Counted from the first letter of the stretch, positions 5,102-12,896 are shown. The stretch is DNA of 12,896 nt from Bacteroidota bacterium (GCA_022711195.1 JAKLFN010000035.1:1-12896); one strand, 5' to 3'. Translations and numbers: made by a program. Notes: generated by a model not told the origin, from the letters alone.

Positions 5102-6424
5102 ATGAAAAAGTTTTTTTTACTTTTAGTTACAATACTGTTAACTGCAGACGCATTTTCACAGGTACCTGAAAACATGAGTTACCAGGCAGTTGTCAGGAAC
5201 AGCAGTAATCAATTGGTGGCGAATCAGGAGTTGGGATTGAGAATAAGTATTTTGCAGGGTTCTGAGAGCGGTACGGCAGTTTATATTGAAACTCAATTAA
5301 CAACCACTAACTCAAACGGCCTTATAAGTATTGAAATTGGAGATGGTTCTCCTGTATTGGGTATTATATCAGATATTGACTGGTCGGCAGGACCCTATTT
5401 TATTAAAACCGAAACTGCTATTGAAGCCCCGTTAACAGCATACACTATTACAGGTACAAGCAAGATTTTAAGCGTTCCTTATGCCCTATATTCAAAGACC
5501 TCAGGGAATTTTGCTTCCGGGATTTCTACAGGTGATATGTTATATTGGGATGGGACAAACTGGGTTCTGATTCCACATGGTACCCCTGGTCAGATATTAA
5601 CAGTCGGAGCCTCAAGTATCCCTGAATGGATAAATCCTGCTATTGCTGTATTGAAACCTCCGTACACTAAGACGGAAAGACTTGAAAATATTGATCCTTT
5701 TTCTGCAACTCTCATTGGAACTATTAATCCCAACGGACTTACTACAGAGGTTTTTTTTCAGATAGGAAAGACAACAGACTACGAAATGGGTTGCGCACAT
5801 GACGGAGGAGAAAGTCAAACTTATAATGGGGACAACAATATCAGCATAAGCTTTATTATTCCTAACATGGATAATACTTGTGTTGACCTGGAACCAAACA
5901 CGACATACAATTGCAGAATTGTATCAAAAAACGCAGCAGGTACAACCTTTGGAGGGAATTGTTCGTTTACAACACAATCCCTCCCCCTTGAAATAGGGCA
6001 AAATTATCAGGGAGGCAAAGTAGCTTATATTTTACATCCTCGTGATCCCGGTTATGTTAATGGTGAAACTCATGGGTTGGTGGTCTCGCTAAATGACCTC
6101 AGCAGTGGTATTCAGTGGAACAACGGCTCAAATATTTTAACAGGTGCAAACGGAGAATCGATTGGCTCCGGAAGCTATGCTGCAAACCTGTGCAAAGATT
6201 ATTCTTTCGGAGGTTATTCAGACTGGTATCTTCCAAGTTATATTGAACTTGCCGGTATTCTGCAAAACAGCACTATTATAGGCGGCTTTAGCAATGGAGT
6301 TTTCTGGAGTTCTACAGAATATGACGCTGATGTGGTTATGGCAGGTTGGTTATCATTTGATGTTTCATTTGGTACAGCAAATAAATCTGAAAATTATAAA
6401 GTAAGAGCCGTTCATTCATTCTGA
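5102..6424 (+). CDS. Exported Fn3-like/DUF1566 (Lcl C-terminal-like) protein
   Basis: The 440-residue product has a clear signal peptide (MKKFFLLLVTILLTADAFSQ, 1-20). Residues about 21-130 begin VPENMSYQAVVRNSSN and contain an all-beta domain seen at the start of many Bacteroidota surface proteins (ending SVPYALYSKT). Residues about 140-180 are a linker with MLYWDGTNWVLI and GQILTVG, resembling tail-fibre-like repeats. Residues about 186-292 are an Fn3-like sandwich (FSATLIGTINPNGLTTEVFFQIG, TYNCRIVSKNAAG). Residues about 297-440 form a DUF1566 domain: NYQGGKVAYIL, HGLVVSLNDLSSGIQW, GYSDWYLPS, FWSSTEYD and the terminal YKVRAVHSF. This fold is C-type-lectin-like and is associated with surface binding. 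It lacks a type IX tail, although its neighbour 5 bases upstream has one. The two are probably co-transcribed. The ligand is unknown. Confidence 0.85.
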   Translation: MKKFFLLLVTILLTADAFSQVPENMSYQAVVRNSSNQLVANQELGLRISILQGSESGTAVYIETQLTTTNSNGLISIEIGDGSPVLGIISDIDWSAGPYFIKTETAIEAPLTAYTITGTSKILSVPYALYSKTSGNFASGISTGDMLYWDGTNWVLIPHGTPGQILTVGASSIPEWINPAIAVLKPPYTKTERLENIDPFSATLIGTINPNGLTTEVFFQIGKTTDYEMGCAHDGGESQTYNGDNNISISFIIPNMDNTCVDLEPNTTYNCRIVSKNAAGTTFGGNCSFTTQSLPLEIGQNYQGGKVAYILHPRDPGYVNGETHGLVVSLNDLSSGIQWNNGSNILTGANGESIGSGSYAANLCKDYSFGGYSDWYLPSYIELAGILQNSTIIGGFSNGVFWSSTEYDADVVMAGWLSFDVSFGTANKSENYKVRAVHSF

Positions 6425-6564
6425 AAATATATCAATACTCCTGTTCTGATTAAAGCATTTCTCGAATGGATTGTTTCAACATTTTTTCTGAACCTAAGTT
6501 CTGAAATACTATCCTAATCTTCATCAGAGAAATTTTATTTCGGGATACCTAGTTGTAAAACATA

Positions 6565-7923
6565 TTACTTTATTCTTGCCTGACCTGGGAATACGATAAG
6601 GCTTTCGTGACCTGTGTCGCTTACCGACTGGACACCGAAGAAATAATTGTCTTTTGAGTATGGGAGTGTCAATTCTGTCCCATTTACGAAAATTTTCTTC
6701 TCCCAGAGTGGCTGCCAGGTCTCTCTCATAAGGATATAATAGCCCGCAGGCTTTATTCCACCGGCAGGAGCCTCCCAGCGCAGTGTTGTCGTGTTTGTCA
6801 GCCCCGCCGTGACTATACCGCAATTCACCGGTTCCCCGGGAGCGAGTGCCAGATTTGCCATAACAGAAAGGTTCATGCCGGCAATCTTCCTTACATATTC
6901 ATAATCGACATATTCAGGAAGGTCTCCCTCCTGTTTGCCATTTACAACGGCAGGTATTTTATGTGTCCTGTCATAGTTTTCGTTGAATTCACAAATCCTT
7001 ATAGCGGTGAATCCCTGTTCACAGAAAGGAGAATGGTCGCCCCCTCTTCCGAACCTGTCGTTTCGGAAAACCAGTGTTACAGAAAGCTGATCGACATATC
7101 TTTCCCCAACCTCCTTTATATACCGTGCAAGCTGCCGGGCTTTTCCATCATTTTCTCCCGAGGTGTACTTTCTAAGGGCAGCCATTCTTTCTGTCTCAAA
7201 AGCAGGCACACCCTCGCTGAAGACTCTCACCCGCATGTTATCGTTAAGCATTGTTTCGCTTGAGGTGCTGTTCCCTATCATGTCGTTGTTAAGCATAGCA
7301 ATGATATTCCAGTTTTCCTTCTTTGCCAGGTCTGCCATATGACGGGCACCATATAGGCCGTGTTCTTCGCCCGACAATGCCATGAACACAATAGTGGCCG
7401 GGAATTTGCGCGACGACATAATCTTTACCAGTTCAAGGATAGCAGCTATACCAGATGCGTCATCATCGGCCCCGGGGGCATAGCTTGTCGAATCATTGTC
7501 GAGCTGAACTCTTGAATCGAGGTGTGCACTGATAATGATCTTCCTGTCGTTTGAGCTGTCTGTACCCCTTAGTGTGGCAACAACATTTTTGAGGATCACC
7601 GGCCTGGCTATTCTCTGTCCTTTTCCGCCGACGGTATACTCCTCGAATTTAACCTCGAGCCTGCCTTCGGACGCAGGTATATTCTTTTCCATTTCAGCCT
7701 TTATCCAGTTCCAGGCGGCACCGATTCCCACTGAAGGATCGGCTTGGGTGCTCAGGTTGTGACGGGTATGAAAGCCTGCAAGGGTTCTGACATGCTGTTC
7801 AATTTTTTCAGCAGAGATCTCCGCGACCATTGCGGCTATTTCAGGATCACGGCTGATTACGATTTGTCCTCTTACAGGAAAGACAAGAATCAGCAGGATG
7901 AACAGAATCACATATTTTTTCAT
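6565..7923 (-). CDS. Secreted M28-family zinc metallopeptidase with C-terminal Fn3-like domain
   Basis: The 452-residue product is started at the ATG at 7923, which gives a normal signal peptide (MKKYVILFILLILVFPVRGQ). The frame is open 21 codons further, to 7986, but that adds an untypical N-terminus. The peptidase domain spans about 35-360 with the co-catalytic zinc ligands of family M28: His134 (SAHLDSR), the bridging Asp153 (GADDDASG), the general base/ligand pair Glu186-Glu187 (SGEEHGLYG), Asp214 (NNDMIGN) and His297 (GGDHSPF). All are present, so activity is expected as an aminopeptidase or carboxypeptidase in the periplasm or outside the cell. Residues about 365-452 form an Fn3-like sandwich (TTLRWEAPAGG, GYYILMRET, DNYFFGVQSVSDTGHES). 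No type IX tail is seen. It diverges from the propeller gene across 121 bases. Confidence 0.93.
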   Translation of the reverse strand: MKKYVILFILLILVFPVRGQIVISRDPEIAAMVAEISAEKIEQHVRTLAGFHTRHNLSTQADPSVGIGAAWNWIKAEMEKNIPASEGRLEVKFEEYTVGGKGQRIARPVILKNVVATLRGTDSSNDRKIIISAHLDSRVQLDNDSTSYAPGADDDASGIAAILELVKIMSSRKFPATIVFMALSGEEHGLYGARHMADLAKKENWNIIAMLNNDMIGNSTSSETMLNDNMRVRVFSEGVPAFETERMAALRKYTSGENDGKARQLARYIKEVGERYVDQLSVTLVFRNDRFGRGGDHSPFCEQGFTAIRICEFNENYDRTHKIPAVVNGKQEGDLPEYVDYEYVRKIAGMNLSVMANLALAPGEPVNCGIVTAGLTNTTTLRWEAPAGGIKPAGYYILMRETWQPLWEKKIFVNGTELTLPYSKDNYFFGVQSVSDTGHESLIVFPGQARIK

Positions 7924-8044
7924 AAAATATTCAATTATGATAATCCCGAAATTATATAAAAAATTATAAGTTAGACTATTTTCCATGACGGCTGCAGACG
8001 TTTAAAATGCGCAGGTCATATCAAATGACAATTTTTATAATTTA

Positions 8045-9373
8045 ATGCCCGTAAAAACAGAAGAGATGATGACGCCGCTAAGGATAGTTATTATCATTAC
8101 CTTATTATATTGTGTTATTCCCCGTTACGGGCTATGCCAGTCCTATTCAACCTATTCAAGTATTGACGATCTGATGGCAGCCGAAAACTCAAAATATGCT
8201 GATTTTAAAATGATATCAGTTACTCCTGGTTATACAGGTTTCTGGTTTTTCGGGGTAGAACAGTTTGATAAATCAGACCGTTTTGTTCTCGCCATGCGGG
8301 TCTATTTTAAAGATCGTGATGTTACGAAAGAGGATATTGCTGATATCGGATATTTTGACCTTAAGAAGAAAAACCGGTGGACCAGGATCGGCACAACTAC
8401 GGCCTGGAATTGGCAACAGGGATGTCGGCTGCAGTGGCGTCCCAACTCCGATGAAATTGTCTGGAATGACAGGAGTGATGATAATACTCATTTTATAACC
8501 AGGATCTATAATTTCAAAACAGGTAAAATGCGTTTCCTTCCCCGCCCTGTTTATCATGTTTCCCCTGACGGTAAGCTGGCCACATCACAGGATTTCAGCA
8601 GGATGTTCTGGGGAGGCTGTAATTATGTCGGCATCACTGATCCCTTCAGGGAAGAAGATACTCCGGCAGAAACGGGACTGGCGATCATGGATATGGAAAC
8701 AGGAGAATCAAAGCTGATTAAGAATTTTGAAGAGATGGCCCGGATCATTGCTCCCGGTGGATGGAAACCTGAATGGGGCAATCTGTATCTTTTCCGTGCC
8801 GACTGGAACAAAACCGGATCACGTCTTATCAGTTACTGGAAAGTTGAAAAGAATAACATGGATCCCGGAGGCTATACGATGGATGCTGATGGTAACAATC
8901 TGCGTTTCATTTATTGTGACCCGAGCCCGAGTCATTATGGATGGCTCGATGATACTACACTGATTGAGGGAAAAGGCTGGTTTACAGTTAAAGACGACGG
9001 TAGCGGAACCAAGTACCAGTTACCCGGCGATCCGACAGGAGCCATGAATAGCTTGAATCCTGATCCGACCTATATCGGTAGTGACTGGATTGTTGGCGAC
9101 AATTATCCGAGGGGTATTGCAAAAAATTACCAGTTTATATTTCTTTATCATATACCCACATCTACTTATATTCCTGTCGCCAGGCAGAAAAACACGGCGC
9201 CCGGGAATTACTACAGGGTTGATATTCATGTCAGGCCCAGTCGCAACGGCAGGTTGTTATGCTGGGATTCATCAGAAAGCGGTGGTCGTCAGATGTACAT
9301 AGCCGATATCGGCTATATTCTTGACAATCCTCCCGGCAAGTCCCCCGAAAAAAAGAGCTTTAAAAGGGAGTAA
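8045..9373 (+). CDS. Secreted beta-propeller protein of unknown function (TolB/PL22-like repeats)
   Basis: The 442-residue product has an N-terminal signal region ([23 protein letters not shown]), with ATGs at 8045, 8066 and 8069 all possible; the later ones give a more typical n-region. The rest is built of repeated beta-blade segments with the rhythm of a six- or seven-bladed propeller: [17 protein letters not shown] (127-143), [25 protein letters not shown] (170-180), [29 protein letters not shown] (252-265), [14 protein letters not shown] (296-309) and [19 protein letters not shown] (391-409), then RQMYIADI. I recall homologous unnamed proteins in Bacteroidota and Planctomycetes. The fold resembles oligogalacturonate lyases (PL22) and TolB, but I cannot confirm catalytic histidines, so no enzymatic function is assigned. 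It probably acts in the periplasm or outside the cell. It diverges from the M28 peptidase and converges on the yitT-like gene. Confidence 0.8.
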   Translation: MPVKTEEMMTPLRIVIIITLLYCVIPRYGLCQSYSTYSSIDDLMAAENSKYADFKMISVTPGYTGFWFFGVEQFDKSDRFVLAMRVYFKDRDVTKEDIADIGYFDLKKKNRWTRIGTTTAWNWQQGCRLQWRPNSDEIVWNDRSDDNTHFITRIYNFKTGKMRFLPRPVYHVSPDGKLATSQDFSRMFWGGCNYVGITDPFREEDTPAETGLAIMDMETGESKLIKNFEEMARIIAPGGWKPEWGNLYLFRADWNKTGSRLISYWKVEKNNMDPGGYTMDADGNNLRFIYCDPSPSHYGWLDDTTLIEGKGWFTVKDDGSGTKYQLPGDPTGAMNSLNPDPTYIGSDWIVGDNYPRGIAKNYQFIFLYHIPTSTYIPVARQKNTAPGNYYRVDIHVRPSRNGRLLCWDSSESGGRQMYIADIGYILDNPPGKSPEKKSFKRE

Positions 9374-9405
9374 TTATAAGGAGGACGGCCGCCATCGCTC
9401 AATAA

Positions 9406-10284
9406 TCATCTTTTCAGCTCTTCAAATCCTTTACCATAGACACCCATTACATTGGCAACTGTGATGAATGCGGTTTCATCAATACTCTTTATGATCCTGT
9501 AAACATCCGAGGCCTCATTCTTACGTACAGTTGTGATAATGACCTTCTGGTTTTCCTTTGAATACCAGCCTGTTGCATCCAGGACGGTAACACCCCTGCG
9601 CATTTTTGTTGTTATCTGATCGGCAACCGTATCAAAATGCCTTGAGAAAATAAATATCTGAACAGATTGTTTGTTTCCTGAAAGGATCGCATCGAGTGTA
9701 TATGCCTGAATAGCCATTGTTACAAAACCATAAACCATTGTCTCCACACGCTGTGCCGATTCGAGATGCGTGAGAACAACAAAAGAGGAACAGATAATGA
9801 CCACGTCGCAGAGCAGAATAATTCTTCCCGGGCTTATATTCCGGTATTTATTTATCACCAGGGCAATTATATCTGTTCCTCCGGTGCTTCCACCCTGGGT
9901 AAAGACGACACCTAGTCCGGCCCCGCATAATATTCCTCCTATTATTGCCGACATGAATTTATCCTGTACAACTGCTGTGGGGATAAGAGGTTGTAATACA
10001 GTTAGCAGAACTGCCGAGAGTACTATTCCGTAAATTGTTTTTATGCCGAATCCGGCTCCCAGGATCTTCAAAGCCACAACCATCAGCACAAGGTTAATGG
10101 CGAAGTAGGTGTAGCCCATGGGGATGCCTGTGGCATAAAAGACTATGGCGCCGATGCCGGTAACGCCGCTACCCGCAATCTGGTGAGGCAGCAGAAAGGC
10201 AGTCCAGGCTATTGATAACAGCAACAGGCCGAATGCGATCACAACATAAGTTTTGATATTTTCAACAATTGTCCGTGCTACCAT
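9406..10284 (-). CDS. YitT-family (DUF161/DUF2179) integral membrane protein
   Basis: The 292-residue product has the usual family length. Residues about 10-205 hold five or so hydrophobic helices (for example VVIAFGLLLLSIAWTAFLLP, YFAINLVLMVVALKILG, IIGGILCGAGLGVVF, IILLCDVVIICSSFVVL). The family landmarks are GSGVTGIGAI (38-47) and GGSTGGTDIIALVINKY (131-147). The soluble C-terminal DUF2179 domain covers about 222-286: RGVTVLDATGWYSKENQKVIITTVRKNE, then VYRIIKSIDETAFITVANVMGVYGKGF. Family members sit in the inner membrane; their substrate is not established, though a transporter-like role is often suggested. The ATG at 10284 gives a complete protein and lies about 15 bases from a probable start point. 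It converges with the propeller gene, 32 bases apart, and diverges from the SDR-like gene. Confidence 0.93.
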   Translation of the reverse strand: MVARTIVENIKTYVVIAFGLLLLSIAWTAFLLPHQIAGSGVTGIGAIVFYATGIPMGYTYFAINLVLMVVALKILGAGFGIKTIYGIVLSAVLLTVLQPLIPTAVVQDKFMSAIIGGILCGAGLGVVFTQGGSTGGTDIIALVINKYRNISPGRIILLCDVVIICSSFVVLTHLESAQRVETMVYGFVTMAIQAYTLDAILSGNKQSVQIFIFSRHFDTVADQITTKMRRGVTVLDATGWYSKENQKVIITTVRKNEASDVYRIIKSIDETAFITVANVMGVYGKGFEELKR

Positions 10285-10306
10285 GGCGAATTTTTTAAAT
10301 ATACTG

Positions 10307-10338
10307 TAAAGGTATGTTTACCTGTCTTTCCTTCCAAA
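10307..10338 (-). promoter_or_regulatory. Bacteroidota-type promoter for the YitT-family gene
   Basis: On the minus strand TTTG (10338-10335) is followed after exactly 20 bases by TACCTTTA (10314-10307), matching TTTG-N19-21-TAnnTTTG except for the last base. Transcription would start near 10300, about 15 bases from the ATG at 10284. It has the same architecture and the same final-base deviation as the element at 4530-4561. Confidence 0.5.
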
Positions 10339-10440
10339 AAAAGCAGTTCCCCTTAAGGAATGAAGCATTGCAATGGATTTCCCTGCACTTAGTTTCCCTG
10401 TTCAGGATTACCTGGAGTAAACGGGCATTTTATTTGAGAA

Positions 10441-10469
10441 ACCGTTTTAAACGGTAATTTGTACATTTG
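10441..10469 (+). promoter_or_regulatory. Palindromic operator-like site plus -7 element for the SDR-like gene
   Basis: The 15-base dyad ACCGTTT-T-AAACGGT (10441-10455) is perfect around one central base. Six bases later TACATTTG (10462-10469) matches the -7 consensus TAnnTTTG exactly. The closest upstream TTTG (10433-10436) is 25 bases away, too far for a normal -33 element, so the dyad occupies the space where a regulator could repress or activate. A start near 10475 would give a leader of about 15 bases. Found by eye. Confidence 0.45.
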
Positions 10470-10490
10470 CCGTCATTAAAAACACATTAT

Positions 10491-11153
10491 ATGAAAATCA
10501 TTATCACAGGTACAACAGGAATGGTGGGCGAGGGTATTCTTCTCGAATGTCTTGACCATCCCCAAATAACGGAAGTGCTTAGTGTAAGCCGCAAACCTAC
10601 CGGCATTACCCATCCAAAACTCAGTGAATATCTTGTCCCCGATTTTCTTTTGCTGAACGAAAACGATGAAAAGCTAAAGGGTTACGATGCCTGCTTTTTC
10701 TGTGCAGGAGTAAGCAGTGTGGGCATGAAGGAAGAAGAATACAGGCGTATTACATACGATACCACTATGAATTTCGCGAAGGCCTGTAATCCAAATCCGC
10801 AGATGTCGTTTGTTTATGTAAGCGGCGGTGGAACCGACAGTACCGAGAAGGGCAGCCTGGCCTGGGCCAGGATAAAGGGCAAGACCGAAAACGACCTGAT
10901 GAGGCTGCCTTTTAAGAAGGCTTTTGGGTTCAGGATAGGATTCCTGATCCCCAACCCAAGGCAAACGAGGGTACTGAAATATTACAACTATATATTATGG
11001 CTTGTCCCGGCAATAAAACTTTTGTTCCCAAATATTATCAGTACGGTGAGGCAGGTTGCGGAAACCATGATCTACGTTTCACAAAACGGATATGAGCGAA
11101 ATGTGATTTATGTAAAGGACATAAGGAGCATGTCGGCACAAACCTCAAAATAA
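10491..11153 (+). CDS. Atypical short-chain dehydrogenase / NAD(P)-dependent epimerase-like protein
   Basis: The product from the ATG at 10491 is 220 residues; an in-frame TTG at 10467 would add eight residues that overlap the promoter and is rejected. The N-terminus is a Rossmann dinucleotide-binding unit, MKIIITGTTGMVGEG, with the glycine motif TGTTGMVG at 6-13, followed by beta-2 ending VSRKPTG (32-38). FFCAGVSSVG (69-78) is the usual strand-4 segment. FVYVSGGGTDST (107-118) and SLAWARIKGKTENDL (122-136) occupy the active-site area. The YxxxK pair of classical SDRs is replaced by W125-A-R-I-K129, as in the atypical epimerase-like branch, so it may bind NAD(P) without typical oxidoreductase chemistry. 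At 220 residues it is short compared with extended SDRs (about 320). No signal peptide is present, so it is cytoplasmic. The substrate is unknown. Confidence 0.88.
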   Translation: MKIIITGTTGMVGEGILLECLDHPQITEVLSVSRKPTGITHPKLSEYLVPDFLLLNENDEKLKGYDACFFCAGVSSVGMKEEEYRRITYDTTMNFAKACNPNPQMSFVYVSGGGTDSTEKGSLAWARIKGKTENDLMRLPFKKAFGFRIGFLIPNPRQTRVLKYYNYILWLVPAIKLLFPNIISTVRQVAETMIYVSQNGYERNVIYVKDIRSMSAQTSK

Positions 11154-11217
11154 ATACGGATCACTGTTGTCACCAGGGGCTGAGGACATAGAATATTCAC
11201 CTTAAAATGGCAAATAT

Positions 11218-12896
11218 TTATTCCGTGGTAAACACGATTTTGTATGTTTTGACTACGCCCATATAATCAAATCGCACAACGGCTGTACCTGATTTCATTT
11301 CCGCCTGCAGCACAGATACTTTTACTTTCGGATCACTGGCAGAGGCCGACACGGCAGGAATTCCGGATATGCCGGAGGGAAGTTTATATGTAGTTTCATA
11401 AAGATCAGGACCGACAATGCCGTTTGTATTTGTGGACCTGACCGGGGTAGCCGGCAGATCTATTTCCACACCGTTGACACTGATATTTACTGAAGGAGCA
11501 ACCGGACGAACGATTTTGTTTCTTTTCGAGCTGAAACCCAGCCCTGTTAAATCGAAGAGAGCACCCGGACCGGGACCTTCGGCTACAAGGAAAACAGCAT
11601 GCTTTTTGTCCAGCTTGTCAACAAATGCCGAAACGTCTATCGTGAATCTGGTTATTTCCTGTGAAGAATTTGCAGGCACATTTATTTCCCCGATTTTTTT
11701 ACCATTCCATGTTTCATTATCCCAGGGTCCGTCCAGCCAGACGTTAATTTTAAATGCATTGGCTGTCTTTGGTGTAAGAAACAGGTTGAACGCAGTTTTA
11801 TTTCCAGGCTTAGTCCCTTTGAATGCTTTCAATCCCTTCATGTCTTTGTCAAGCCCGCCAAAACTAAAATATTTATAACCAATTATGTTCCCGTTTTCAA
11901 CGTTAGTAAGGGGCATGTTATTATCCCATATATCCCACGAATCCTGTTGGCTGCCGGGATTGGAAAGATAGCACGCGTACCCGGCAGAATAATACTGATA
12001 AGGATCGAGACCGTATATGTGGAAGCCCTCCGAAGTAACTTCGGCTCCGGTATATTCTCTTCCCTGGCTGTCTTTTGCTGTCCATATCTTCTCTTCTGCA
12101 TATGGATTATATCCTCTGATAGTTACTTTTCCTCCTTCTGCCACCGGTTTTTCATCCCATTTAACTGTGACAGGGGCCACCATGGGCTGACGTGCATACC
12201 CATATCCTCTTGGCGCCCTGTGATAGAATACATACCACTGGTCATTTATAAGCTCGATACTGCCATGCGTATTATGTCCTGAATAATTTGTTTTTAGTGT
12301 GGTCCCGTCCTCGTTCAGGTCCACCGCACGTGAGTCGACAAGAACACCGCCGCTTTTCCATGGACCCAGCGGAGTATCGCCATAAGCATACCGCAATGCT
12401 GAATTGGTACTGCTCAATCCATAATCAGGACCTGAATAACCGCTGTAAACCCATACATATTTATTGCCAATTTTCCTGATAGAAGCGGCCTCGAAAAAAT
12501 TAAATGAGCCCGGGTCCTCATCCGGATAGATATTCGGGTAGAGCGTTCCCTGCGGATCTCTGATGACACCGTATCTTGAACTGGCAGGGATAAAATAGTT
12601 AATTGCCTCTGTTCCGGGTCTGAGAGAATACATGGTGTTCTGATCGAGCTGACCTGCAAAAGACCGTTGGAAACCCCAGAATCCGTACGCCCTGAAGCCA
12701 ACCTCATAATCAGGGTCTTTCGGGTCTGTGATATATTCAATATATACTGACGGATCGAATCCCATTATACTTCCGGGAAGAGTGTTCGTCCCATCTTCAG
12801 TCATATTAATGGGTTTAAAGGGTCCGTCGGGGCGTGTTCCCCTGGCCACCATTGCTTCCCTGTTCCGGCCACGGCTGTGAGGATACAGATAATACT
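11218..12896 (-). CDS. Glycoside hydrolase family 43-type enzyme, N-terminus cut by window edge
   Basis: The frame stays open from the ATG at 12852 to the right edge, and the codons before that ATG read YYLYPHSRGRNREA, a GH43 blade segment, so the true start lies outside the window. Numbering from that ATG, the five-bladed propeller covers about 1-245: GPFKPI, the pKa-modulating Asp33 (GFDPSVYIEY), the probable general acid Glu121 (FFEAASIRKIGNKYVWVYSG) and His196 (HNTHGSIELI, then WYVFYHR). The catalytic-base Asp normally lies in the missing first blade. Residues about 270-440 form a beta-sandwich carbohydrate-binding-like domain (FNLFLTPKTANAFKINVWLDG). Residues about 455-544 form an Ig/cadherin-like domain (VSASASDPKVKVSVLQAEM, TYKIVFTTE). 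GH43 enzymes cleave arabinose-, xylose- or galactose-containing polysaccharides; the substrate cannot be told here. No type IX tail is present. It converges on the SDR-like gene, 64 bases away. Confidence 0.88.
   Translation of the reverse strand, partial: YYLYPHSRGRNREAMVARGTRPDGPFKPINMTEDGTNTLPGSIMGFDPSVYIEYITDPKDPDYEVGFRAYGFWGFQRSFAGQLDQNTMYSLRPGTEAINYFIPASSRYGVIRDPQGTLYPNIYPDEDPGSFNFFEAASIRKIGNKYVWVYSGYSGPDYGLSSTNSALRYAYGDTPLGPWKSGGVLVDSRAVDLNEDGTTLKTNYSGHNTHGSIELINDQWYVFYHRAPRGYGYARQPMVAPVTVKWDEKPVAEGGKVTIRGYNPYAEEKIWTAKDSQGREYTGAEVTSEGFHIYGLDPYQYYSAGYACYLSNPGSQQDSWDIWDNNMPLTNVENGNIIGYKYFSFGGLDKDMKGLKAFKGTKPGNKTAFNLFLTPKTANAFKINVWLDGPWDNETWNGKKIGEINVPANSSQEITRFTIDVSAFVDKLDKKHAVFLVAEGPGPGALFDLTGLGFSSKRNKIVRPVAPSVNISVNGVEIDLPATPVRSTNTNGIVGPDLYETTYKLPSGISGIPAVSASASDPKVKVSVLQAEMKSGTAVVRFDYMGVVKTYKIVFTTE

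Noticed and set aside
6425..6564. GAAC-CTAA-GTTC mini-hairpin between convergent genes, considered as a terminator
   Set aside because: It is only a four-pair stem without a following T run, so too weak to call.
7924..7986. Longer N-terminus for the M28 peptidase starting at 7986
   Set aside because: The extra 21 residues would precede and spoil a textbook signal peptide that starts at the ATG at 7923.
9374..9405. CGGCCG-containing sequence between convergent genes, considered as a terminator
   Set aside because: The stem is too short and no U tract follows on either strand.
11417..11878. 153-codon plus-strand open frame opposite the GH43 gene
   Set aside because: It is antisense to a strongly supported glycosidase, with no recognisable motif.
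1..12896. CRISPR arrays, insertion sequences, toxin-antitoxin pairs, phage genes
   Set aside because: No regularly spaced repeats, transposase motifs, integrase or phage structural proteins were seen in any frame. The small membrane ORF alone is not enough to call a toxin system.

Overview
The window looks like part of a Bacteroidota chromosome, probably Bacteroidales-like. The evidence is a type IX secretion (Por) sorting tail, an ECF sigma factor overlapping a membrane-anchored beta-barrel partner, Bacteroidota-style promoter matches (TTTG, about 20 nt, then TAnnTTTG-like), weak or absent Shine-Dalgarno sequences, and several exported proteins including a GH43 glycosidase. Species cannot be named from this sequence. 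No tRNA, rRNA, CRISPR array, transposase, integrase or phage gene was seen.

Layout from left to right. (1) Positions 1-1743, plus strand: the 3' part of an ECF sigma-70 factor overlaps by 14 bases a 422-residue protein with a short cytoplasmic head, one membrane helix, a long periplasmic linker and an outer-membrane beta-barrel-like domain. This is probably a sigma/anti-sigma-like signalling pair. (2) Positions 1746-4164, minus strand: a probable 34-residue membrane peptide, a Rnk-type RNA polymerase-binding protein, and an aspartate ammonia-lyase with an N-terminal CRP-like sensor domain. The three are closely spaced and probably co-transcribed. A terminator-like hairpin lies in the leader just upstream. 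(3) Positions 4209-4604: a 396-base non-coding stretch with an inverted repeat and promoter matches for both strands. (4) Positions 4611-6424, plus strand: a two-gene unit for exported proteins, one with a type IX sorting tail and one with an Fn3-like plus DUF1566 architecture. (5) Positions 6565-9373: a secreted M28 metallopeptidase (minus) and a secreted beta-propeller protein (plus), divergently arranged. (6) Positions 9406-11153: a YitT-family membrane protein (minus) and an atypical SDR/epimerase-like protein (plus), divergent across a 206-base promoter region with a palindrome. (7) Positions 11218-12896, minus strand: a GH43 glycosidase running off the right edge.

Taken together, this is an envelope- and degradation-oriented stretch from a heterotroph: exported peptidase and glycosidase, cell-surface proteins, amino-acid (aspartate) deamination and an envelope-responsive sigma factor. 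No gene cluster here is clearly a new multi-gene system. The most unusual items are the CRP-aspartase fusion with a non-canonical ligand pocket, and the hairpin plus tiny membrane ORF leader in front of rnk and that fusion. The sigma/barrel pair is the next most notable.
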